From: Hyaloraphidium curvatum
Taxonomy: Eukaryota > Monoblepharomycota > Hyaloraphidiomycetes > Hyaloraphidiales > Hyaloraphidiaceae
Assembly: GCA_025558095.1 (NCBI GenBank)
Contig: JAIVFI010000035.1
Coordinates: 310,001-374,000 of the forward strand
Length of the DNA stretch: 64,000 bases
Direction: 5' to 3'
The first letter of the stretch is position 1. Every line of letters starts with the position of its first letter. Of this stretch, positions 56,101-64,000 are shown one piece after another. The notes beneath the pieces are model-generated. The model was not told the origin of the DNA and made no database searches. It was given only the letters and a program-made list of their open reading frames with translations. The translations under genes were made by a program, and so were the position numbers.

Positions 56101-58550
56101 ACATGGCTGTCTTCGATGGTGGGCATTTTGCTCAGTGACGCACGGGTTCGGAGGCTGATCGGATCCTCACTTTTCCAGGCCAGAATCGGATTTGGCATGG
56201 GGGCATGGTCTACTACCTGCAGGCGACGGCCCAAGGGGACGAATCGGTCCCGATGGATTGGGAGCCCTCTTATTGTGCCAGCAGCAACCTTAACTTCACC
56301 ACCATGCCTTCCGAGCCTCCGGCGGACTGCGGCATCCCCGCCGCGGTCCCGCCGGAACCCCCGCCCTTTTTCTCCTTCGTCGAACCACCAGCCTCGACTT
56401 CTCTCCCTGCCTCCATTCCCCCGGAACCGCCCCCGCATTGGGTGCACGACCCGTGCTCGTGCTGTCAAGATGCCGCCTGCAAGGCCGTGGACTGTGCGCC
56501 CAACGTGTTCGCGCCCCTGAGCTCGGGGCACAACGACCCTCCCTGCGCGACTGTCTCGCCCGGTGACTCGGTGCCCGAGACTTCTGTGCATCCATGCGCG
56601 GCCCTTCCTTTCCCCGACTTCTCGCCGCCACTTCCTTCCCCGTTCCTTTCTTGCTTCCCTCCCGAAGTCGTCGTTTGCGCGGTCGAACCGTCGCCGCCGA
56701 CGGTAACGGTCGAGGGCAAGTTCGCTGCCCCCGTACCTCCTCAGCTGGCCCCGACCCCGGTTCCGCTCCCGCCGCGTTCTGCCGAGCCGTTGCCGCGGCC
56801 CCCGGTCGACTTCAAGACTGGCATTCCCGTCTACTACCTCAGCCGCCCTGACCATGTGTCCGTGCTGGCACCCAATCTCCTGCACATGCCGACGCAGGCG
56901 GAAATGTTCGAGCGGGCCGAGCGCGGCGAGCCAGTGGAGGGCGGGGTCGTCGACGTGGATCCGAATCGCTGGTTTCTGGCTGTTGCCAACCGCCGCGTCG
57001 ACGTGCGGCTCGTTGCCAAGAGCCTGAACCCCGGGCCGAACGGACGCTACGACTTCGCCAACAGTCATCTGCCGGGGACAACGGAGCGCATCACCGTGAC
57101 CAATGCCGACGGCACCAAGTCGCACTACGTGCCGAAGCGGGCGAACCCGTCATAGGCCGACGGTTCCGTCAGCTTCGGGAGGATCGTCGGCTTCCACCTA
57201 GAGCACTCCTGCTCCGATACTAAGCGGATCGCAAGGTCTTTCGGTCCGTCGCCGCCTGCCGCTGGAGCGTGCAGACACCACCCGCTCTGGGAGCCCAAGA
57301 TCTCGGAGTTCAAGCCGCCGGCGCCCGATTCGCGCCCCAACGACGCTGCAAAGGCGGAGAAGCACGCTCGGCGCAACGTCGAACTGTTCCCGACCCCTGG
57401 CGGCTGCACGGACGAGTTTGGTGCCAAGCTGTGGGGCGAGGTCGCTGGTGCCGGCCGTGCGGGGACCCCGGCGCTGCCGGAGCTCATCCTCGGTGTTCCG
57501 GCCAAGCTCGACCGCCGCCTGTGCGGCTACGACAAGGCGGCCGCGCGTCTGAATGCCACCAAGCGGACCACCATGCTGGACGTCAACGATTGCGAGGGCA
57601 ACCCTGTGCAGAAGTCTCTCCACGATTTCGAGCGCGACCTGCCCTCTCAACGCACAACGAACAGTGCAGCCTTCTCGGACTACACGAGGGCGCTGCTGCC
57701 ACAACTCGACCGCATCCTGGACGTCTACTGTTCCGGAGAACGGAGGTGGGCAAGCCAATCCCTGTGGCAACGACTTCGCTCACGCATCCTGCAGCCTGGA
57801 TCGTGTGCGCACGATTCGCCGGCGCCGCGAGGTCCTCAGCTGGATCTGTCGCGACATGTGTCGCAACCCGTATTCGGGCAAGTACGATCCACAGACGACC
57901 ATCGCATACGGCGCCGCGCGATTCGGCCATGCGAGCAAGGGCGGCCCGGCCTCCCGGATCGTTCGCTTCAGGGCGGAGCTGGCCAAGGCCGGGATCATGG
58001 TCTTGGTCAACGAGTACCTCACGTCCCAAATGTGCAGCTGGTGCGGCAGCCGCCGTGATCATCCGACTCGCCTGACGTCCTTTCCAGCTGCAAGACCACC
58101 TATGTCGTCGGAATCCGGAACCCCGGCTCCAAGGGCGAGGTGCGCGGGGTGAAATACTGTCCCCTCTGCCGCCGCTTCTGGATGCGCGACGTGAACAGTG
58201 TGCACTCCATGGAGCACCTCTTCTGGTTCGGCCTCATCACCGGAGGGGAGCGCCCCTGGCCGTTCAGGCCGGACACCAGGAAGCCGAAGCCGCAGCCCAA
58301 GCTCCGAGCTGGGACTGGTGCAGCGCCGCGCAAGTCCGCGGGTGAGCGCGCTCGCATTCGCGACGGTCATCCCGAGCGTCATCCCGAGCTGATCCGGGAG
58401 CTCCAGGTGCCGCCACAGGCCGCAAGCGTACGGCCGCAAGCGCCGCGAATGGGTCGGTCAAGAAGCTCAAGCCGGCAAGCTGACCTGGCCGCGGAAACAG
58501 TTACAAGTTGGCGTGCCATGCACCGCGTGGGCGCCATTGCATTTGCTTGA
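50184..58550 (+). mobile_element. Tc1/mariner-type element carrying a Fanzor nuclease
   Basis: The whole 8.4-kb interval is occupied by one transposon-derived coding unit, inserted between an SH3-ankyrin gene and an MscL gene. It has a DDE transposase at the left and a Fanzor (TnpB-like) nuclease at the right. Published surveys describe Fanzor1 proteins inside several eukaryotic DNA-transposon families, including Mariner-type ones, so the pairing fits. I could not find terminal inverted repeats or a target-site duplication by eye in 50123-50183 or 58551-58691. The true element borders are therefore undefined, and the copy may be incomplete or fixed. Confidence 0.8.
50184..58550 (+). CDS. DDE transposase - Fanzor (RuvC) fusion-like protein, seven exons
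   Basis: Proposed exons 50184..52493, 52551..53122, 53189..56118, 56179..57095, 57156..57745, 57795..58040 and 58088..58550 form one frame of about 2675 residues. Numbering is from 50184. Residues about 1-105 hold two helix-turn-helix units (GPDEIAAVLAIHRTTYFRWI; TQRELAADLAEKFGVLVSQQ). The transposase triad is D142 (LDESS), D231 (LDNAGFHGS) and E288 (NPTEYVFATIK). The middle has C2H2-like fingers (RDCPLCSF; CRACPGKGHQ with H-x4-H; SCPFCFAGGGRH) and an acidic linker. The nuclease part has RuvC-I D2198 (VVDVDPNRWFLAV), RuvC-II E2513 (VLVNEYLTSQMC), a C-x2-C / C-x2-C zinc ribbon (second pair CPLC) and RuvC-III D2556 (FWMRDVNSVHS). All introns are 33-66 nt class with local donor types. There is no in-frame ATG before 50358, and a TAG lies at 50181. 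A two-gene model (second start 53148) is the alternative. Confidence 0.72.
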
Positions 58551-58691
58551 TCGAGGTGGAGTCCGTCAGGGACCGCCTTTTATTCGCAGGCTCGATGATG
58601 AACATTGCTGCTAGGCCGCAAAGGATTGCGGCACAGTGGGCACAGTAGCAGTTTCTGAGAGTGTCTAAGGCATCTGAGGCAGCTGGCCCGA
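58551..58691 (+). ncRNA. Candidate guide-RNA (omega/fRNA-like) region with perfect hairpin
   Basis: This 141-bp stretch directly after the Fanzor stop and before MscL holds a perfect 7-bp stem. GCCGCAA at 58615-58621 pairs with TTGCGGC at 58626-58632, with loop AGGA. CACAGT follows twice. Guide RNAs of TnpB and Fanzor are usually encoded at or just beyond the 3' end of the nuclease gene, so this is the first place to look. Assignment as RNA is inference, and a transcription terminator or promoter hairpin would look the same. Confidence 0.3.
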
Positions 58692-59803
58692 ATGTCTTCG
58701 ATCTCGATCGATCCGCCGCCGTCCGAGGGCGGCGACGCGCCTTCCGAGGCGGGCAGCGTGGAGGCGCTGGGCGCGCCCCCGCCCGGCCCGCGCCCGGCCG
58801 CGTCGCCCAACCCGTGGCTGTCGGACGACTCGCTCGCCAATGCATTCGCCGACGTGCGGCCCGCCGCGGGGCCGCCGCACGGCGCGTCGCAGTCGTCGAT
58901 CGCCTCGCTGCCGGCTGACCGGCCCGCGCCGTCGCCCGCCCCGTCGTCGGACTCGCTCGTCTCGTCGGCATCGCCCCCGCGGCTGGCAGTGCTGCCCGCC
59001 CGCGCGCGCCCGCGCAGCGTGTCGCGCTCGTCGATGGTGCCGGACGGCGACAGGAAGCCCGCGCGGCAGCCCAGCGACCACGCCGCTGCCGGCGCCTTCC
59101 CCATGCCGCGGCCCGCCCGCGCGCTGTTCGACTTTGTGCTTGGCCTGCTCGGCCGCAGCAGGTCGCCGGCCGAGCAGTCGCAGCTGATCGAGCAGTCGGT
59201 CAACGCGACGATCAAGGTCTGGAGCCAGTGGAGGCAGTTCAAGTCCTTCGTCAACCAGGGCCGCATCGTCGAGACCTCGATCGCCGTCGTCATTGGCGAC
59301 TCGTTCAAGGACGTCGTGCGCAGCTTCGTCAATGACGTCCTGCTCCCGCCGATACAGTGGTTCACCGGTAGCGCTCGCAGCTGCCCCTCTCGCGCCCCGT
59401 CCCTTGACGCCCCGTCGCAGGCGGCTCCTCCTTCTCCATGCACTTTGTCCTCCGCCGCGGCCGCACCCCCGGCAAACCCTACGTCACCCTCGAGGAGGCC
59501 CGCGCCGACGGCGCCCTCGTCTTTTCCCTCTACTCCTTCGCCGACAAGCTCTTCAACTTCTTCGTCGTCGGGGTGGCGGCCTACTACCTATTGCGGAGTG
59601 GGTACCCGAACCGGCATTGGCTCCGACATCCGCTGACAGACTCGCGGTCCGATCCAGGCTTCAAGTACTTTTTCCACCGCTACATCGAGCCCGAGACCAG
59701 GGACTGCCCGTATTGCTTCTCCAGCATACCCAAGAAGGCGACTCGGTGCGCGTCGTGCACGAGCGCCGTGGAGCCGCAGACGGTGTACTACCCGCGATAT
59801 TGA
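58692..59803 (+). CDS. MscL-type mechanosensitive channel with N-terminal extension and zinc ribbon
   Basis: Exons 58692..59367, 59421..59597 and 59658..59803 give 332 residues. The MscL core has KSFVNQGRIVETSIAVVIGD and SFKDVVRSFVNDVLLPPIQ, the first helix and pore-lining segment, and FNFFVVGVAAYYLL as the second helix. A disordered, Ser/Pro/Ala-rich extension of about 150 residues precedes it. The C-terminus adds a zinc ribbon (CPYC, then CASC) that is not part of bacterial MscL. The last intron (60 nt, GTGGGT) is in frame, so without RNA its removal is only probable. The channel opens under membrane tension. The protein is in the family found sporadically in fungi, and location in plasma or organelle membrane is unknown. 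Confidence 0.85.
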
Positions 59804-59833
59804 GCCCTCGAATACAAGGGTGGTTCCTCGGCG

Positions 59834-62076
59834 TCACATCTCGACCGCCCGCCTCGCCGCCTCCTGGCCCGCAGCCAGGCTCGCAAAGGCCCCGCCCCTG
59901 GCAATCAGCTCGTCGTACGTGCCCCGCTCCGCCACGCCGCCGTCCCGGACGAGCAGGATCTGGTCCGCGTTGCGGATCGTGGAAAGCCTGTGCGCGATCA
60001 CGAGCACCGTCCGTCCCCTCATGACACGTTCCAAAGCGACCTGGACCAGCCGTTCCGAAACGGGGTCGAGATTGGACGACGCCTCGTCGAGCACGAGGAT
60101 CTTCGGGTTCTTGAGGATTGCGCGAGCGATCGCGATCCGCTGCCGCTGGCCACCTTCCCATCAATGAGAGTGAGCACAGGCCGTCCCCACAGAATAACGG
60201 GCGACCCACCTGACAAATCGACGCCCCGTTCGCCAAGCTTGGTCTCCCACCTGTCCGGGAAGCCCTCGATGAACTCCAGGCAGTTCGCCGCCGCAGCCGC
60301 CTCGCGGACCTCTTCCTGCGTCGCATCCGGCCGTCCGTAGCGGATGTTCTCCTCGATCGAGCCCGCCCAGAGAGTTGGTTCTTGGGACACCACCGCGGCG
60401 ACGTCGGACCTGAACCAGGTCGGATCCAGCACGCGGAGATCGTAGCCGTCGACCTCGATCGACCCCGCTTCCGGGTCGTACAGGCGCAGCAGTAGCGACA
60501 GGATTGTCGATTTGCCGGATCCCGACGGTCCCGCGATGCCCGTCACGGTTCCGGGGGCGCAGTCGAAGCTAAGGTTGGAAAAGACGTGGCCGGAGCGAGT
60601 AGGGTAGGTAAACACGACGTTGCGGAAGGAAATGCGGCCGCCGAGAGACGGACGTAGGCCGTCGATGGAGGTGGTGCTCGTGAGTGCTGCAGATTGCCCA
60701 CCGGGGATTGGGAGGGATCCGATGGGTGGCGGCTCCCTGCTGTCCAAGATACCGAACACGCGGGTCGAAGCGCCCAAACCGCGCATGAGATCCGTATACA
60801 CTCCGCCAATGCCGACAAGGCTACCGCCGACGTACGCGGTGTAGAGGAGGAAAGAAGTGAGCTCTCCGACAGTGATGGCACCGGAATGCACCATGGACGA
60901 GCCAAAGTAGAGTACGGCCAGCACCGTGAAGTTGCCGCTCATGCCGGCCATCCCAAAGAACGTCGCAGAAGCCAAAGACTCCGTCTTGGCGAGGCGGAGC
61001 ACTTGGCCGATCCGGGCATTGAACCGGCCCTCTTCAGTCTTTTCGCGGCCAAAGAGCCTGACTGTCCGCAGGCTCGAAAGCTTTTCCTCCGCCTCCTCGA
61101 CGGCATGTGCGAGCGCTTCCTGCGTCCGCTTTGAAAGGCTCCTGACGAATCTCCCGTAGAGCCTCGCCGCGATCGCGAGCGGGGGCAGGACCGAAATCAT
61201 TATCAGGCACAGCTTCGGGGAGATCGTAAAGAGCAGCACAGTGCCAGCCACCGATGTCACCGTGCTGCGCAGGCCGTCCGAGACATTCTGCGTGACTGTC
61301 CGCGACATGATCGCAACATCCGTAGACAATCGGGAAACCAGTTCTCCGGTTCGCTCTTTGTCATGGTACGCAAGCGGCCGAGAAAGCAGGTCCGCGTAAA
61401 ACGTCGATCGAAGCCGCGCGACGATCCTGCTCCCGGCGAACTGGATGAGGAACACCCGGCCGGCGTTGGCAGCGGCTCCCAGCACAAAAACCCCGGCGAC
61501 GATGGGATAGAGGCCCGACAAGGTTGCGGGCAAGTCGACGCCAGGTGCCGAAACCACGTCCAGAGCCTTGCCCAGGCCCCACGGAATAGACATCGTGACT
61601 CCTGACGAGACAAAGAGCAGGGCGACGGCCCCCGCGATCATGCCCGCCTCGGGTCGGGCGAGGGACAGGATCCGCTTGAGCTCCTGGAGACCGCCTTTGG
61701 AGTCGTCCTTTGATTTGTCCGTCTTTGACACGCCTCTGGCGTTGTCGCTCGGCGCCTTAGCTGCCGAATCGTCGCCAGCGGTCGACGCCGGTTTCGGAGC
61801 ACGTCTCCGATCCGCTTCTGCCGGACCCACCCGATCTGGTCCACCCTTCTTCGAATCGCGGCAGACCGCAGCGCTTCGGAATGTTCTGGCTCCAATGGGT
61901 TGCCTCAAGTGGGAGTTGGGCGCTGCGATTGCACTCCCAGGGCGGAGGGGCGATGCGGAATCATGCACTCGCACGAGGCTCGGAAGGACCTCCTTCCGCA
62001 TGGAGCAGACAGAACGGAAGCTTCCTAATGGTGGCATAGCTGAGCGCACAGCCCGCAATGTACTGGCTGCGAGCAT
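59834..62076 (-). CDS. MDL1: Mitochondrial ABC half-transporter (MDL1/ABCB10-like)
   Basis: Exons 62076..60210 and 60153..59834 give 728 residues. A basic, Ser/Ala-rich N-terminus ([20 protein letters not shown]) suggests a mitochondrial presequence. A six-helix membrane domain follows, with [20 protein letters not shown] and [19 protein letters not shown] typical of Mdl1/Mdl2 and ABCB8/10. The nucleotide-binding domain has Walker [11 protein letters not shown]-loop [20 protein letters not shown], signature [10 protein letters not shown] formed across the 56-nt intron, Walker [13 protein letters not shown] and the switch IAHRLSTI. The protein would export peptides or related cargo from the matrix. 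Its stop is 30 bp from that of the convergent MscL gene. Confidence 0.93.
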
Positions 62077-62240
62077 CGCCGCTTCGTTCCAATGTTGAGT
62101 TGTTGATCACCGCGAACTCACGCCTTCGACTACACTACCGGAAGCGCGGACGATCGCCTGGTGCTGCGCCATAATCAGTCTATATCCAACAAGCATGTAC
62201 AGGGTGTCTTTGTGTGGTATCGCGGCTATCCTTCCAACTC

Positions 62241-64000
62241 TCACTCCTCGGAGGCACCCGCCCTCGGCGCAACGCCCGAGCGATCGGCGAGAGCATCCGC
62301 GTTCTCATTGGTCCACTCGCCCTCAGCAATCTCCTCGAATCGCGTGCCAGCACCTTTGGCGGGTGAGGACTTTTTGGAGGCGCGGCCCTTGCCCTTCTTC
62401 ACCGGCGACTTCGAATCCTTGCCGTCCGCGTCGCCGAAGCTGCGGTCCAAGAGCTTCTCGAGTTCCTCGTCCGTCAAGATCGATTCAGGCGCCGGCACCT
62501 CCTCGCCTTCCCCTTTCCCAAGATTGACGCTCTCTGCATCTGTTCCGTACAGCGCCTGTGCCAGATCATCCAGAGACAGATTTGCCCGCGTGAGCAAGCT
62601 CTTGGTTCCTGGGAGGGCCCGCATCGCGCCGCCCTGAATGACGAGCTTCTCGAGCTTGCGCTTCGAGCGCGCTTTCTCGATGATCTTGGCCTCCACCGTC
62701 CCCTCGGTGACGAGACGATACACCACCACCGGTTTGGTCTGGCCGATTCGGTGCGCACGGTCTTGTGCTTGCAGATCGGCTTGGGGGTTCTGGGCGGGGG
62801 CAAATGAGCTACGAACCACAGACTGTAGTGGGGACGCTGGAGCTCACCCAATCCGAGTCGTACAAAATAACCGTGTCCGCAGCGACGAGATTGATGCCCA
62901 GGCCACCGGCCCTGGTGCTGAGAAGAAAGATCCTAACATCCGGGTCGTTGTTGAAGGCGTCGATGGCGATTTTGCGGTCCTCCAGGCTGACACCGCCATC
63001 CAACCGCGAGCACTGCCAGCCCTTGTACTCCTGGAACCATTCCTCCAGGATGTAAAGCACATTGACCATTTGCGAAAAGATCAGGACCTGGTAATGCGGC
63101 GTTTCAGTCATCGTTTGCAAAGTGTGTGCCGGCCAAGGCTCACCTTGTGCCCCTGGGCAAAGAGGGCGGGAAGGAGGCGCTCCAACAGAAGCATTTTGCC
63201 GCTCTTGGTGACAATGTCCGGAAGCTTTTCCTTCTTCTTCCCACGCCCGTCCTGCAGCACGCGCCTAACGTTGCCAGCGAGCGACTCGTCCCCGCTGTCG
63301 TCCATGGTTGCGGTCTCGTCCTCGTCCTCCGTGCCCTGGAACAGATACGGATGGTTGCAGATCTTCCTGAGCTGCATGAGCAGGTTGTTGAGGCTCCCCC
63401 GCCCCCCCCGAGCCAGCATCTCCTTGTGCGCAACCTTGACGGCCAGCTTCATCGCCTCTTTCTTCTCTGCCGCCGCGGCCACGGCCCGGCCGATTGCAAA
63501 CTCGCTGCCCGTGTCGACGTCGTACCGTCCGGTGGCGGATAGGTTCATCGCAGCCGCGCGCTTAGGCCTCTCGCGGCGAACTGCATCGTCGCTGGCCCCG
63601 GAATCAGAAGCCGCGTCATCTTCGACATCGACGGTGGAAGCAGTGTCCGAGGCATCGTCTTTGCCAGGCGCTTTGGAGGTCTTGGCAAGGGCAGTGCGGA
63701 GAGCCTGCGATCCAGAGAGGGCGGCCTGGTAGAGCTTCCGCTGATACGGAACAAGCGGAGCAAAGAGAAGGTACTCTTTCTTCTTTGGCAGTGATGCTTC
63801 GACTAACGCGAAGGTCAGCTGCTTAGAGGAGGTTGGGCGACCGAGGGCCTACCATCCGACTTGACCCGGCGCAGGATGAACGGCCGCAGGATCGTGTGGA
63901 GGTGCGTGACAACCTTGTCCTTCTCCTCCTTGTTGATGATGCTCGCCTCGCCTCCTGCGTTCGAGAGATCCGACTCGAAGTCGAACCACGACTGGAACTC
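62241..64000 (-). CDS. SNF2-family chromatin remodeler, HELLS/DDM1/IRC5-like (partial)
   Basis: The C-terminal half of a large ATPase; the N-terminus lies beyond the right edge. Visible exons are 64000..63853, 63802..63144, 63087..62848 and 62789..62241, all joined in phase by introns of 49-58 nt. [20 protein letters not shown] and [20 protein letters not shown] mark the end of the first RecA lobe. [20 protein letters not shown] and [19 protein letters not shown] open the second. [20 protein letters not shown] and [20 protein letters not shown] are helicase motifs V and VI. This pattern is closest to the LSH/HELLS/DDM1 group, which remodels nucleosomes in DNA-methylation or repair contexts. 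The acidic and Lys-rich tail ends GASEE. Confidence 0.9.

Noticed and set aside
55608-57125. Second long leftward open reading (505 codons) inside the element
   Set aside because: Arg- and His-rich shadow of the nuclease frame, no motif.
57155-58140. Interpreting the frame changes in the nuclease region as frameshift decay
   Set aside because: Each change coincides with GT...AG borders of 47-60 nt that restore RuvC and zinc-ribbon motifs; decay would not do this repeatedly. Not formally excluded without RNA.
50123-58691. CRISPR-like or other repeat array near the nuclease
   Set aside because: No spaced direct repeats are present; the nuclease is of the Fanzor/TnpB type, which does not use arrays.

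Overview
The window is a gene-dense, GC-rich stretch of a eukaryotic nuclear genome, almost certainly a fungus. Lines of evidence are a Zn2Cys6 transcription factor, an O-mannosyltransferase with MIR domains, a Mn-type CDF transporter, a DUF1748-like small protein, a PMC1-type Ca2+-ATPase and a BFR2-type ribosome factor. A six-segment cyclic-nucleotide-type cation channel and a (6-4) photolyase-like protein point to an early-diverging (chytrid-like, zoosporic) lineage rather than Dikarya; that placement is inference. Genes lie on both strands with short spacers, many divergent or convergent. Introns are mostly 45-70 nt, with GTGGGT, GTGGGC or GTGAGT donors, so nearly every product has to be rebuilt by splicing. 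The exon coordinates below were derived by hand from frame continuity and family motifs.

Layout. 1-8.9 kb: proteasome alpha subunit start, GMP reductase, BFR2/AATF, BAR-PH protein, small ankyrin protein, secreted expansin-like DPBB protein, unknown presequence-bearing protein. 9.5-21.9 kb: N2227 methyltransferase, secreted propeller-like protein, photolyase/cryptochrome, GDPD, MCFD2-like EF-hand protein, group XII-like PLA2, aldose 1-epimerase, OCRE/FHA/G-patch protein. 22-35.9 kb: Ca2+-ATPase, a channel with an atypical pore, protein-histidine methyltransferase, class III aminotransferase, PEX3, Zn2Cys6 regulator. 36-50.1 kb: possible Ragulator-like subunit, Tudor-like protein, pyruvate kinase, ketopantoate reductase, DUF1748 protein, NDP kinase, Mn-type CDF transporter, NAD-G3P dehydrogenase, PMT, SH3-ankyrin protein. 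58.7-64 kb: MscL-type channel, mitochondrial ABC exporter, HELLS/DDM1-like remodeler.

The outstanding item is 50184-58550. A Tc1/mariner/IS630-type DDE transposase and a Fanzor (eukaryotic TnpB-like RuvC nuclease with zinc ribbon) lie in one continuous reading frame, interrupted only by six short candidate introns that keep the frame. The DDE residues and all three RuvC acidic residues are present. If transcribed as one unit, it would encode a roughly 2,675-residue transposase-Fanzor fusion. I could not find an in-frame start codon or terminal inverted repeats, so it may be 5'-truncated or domesticated.
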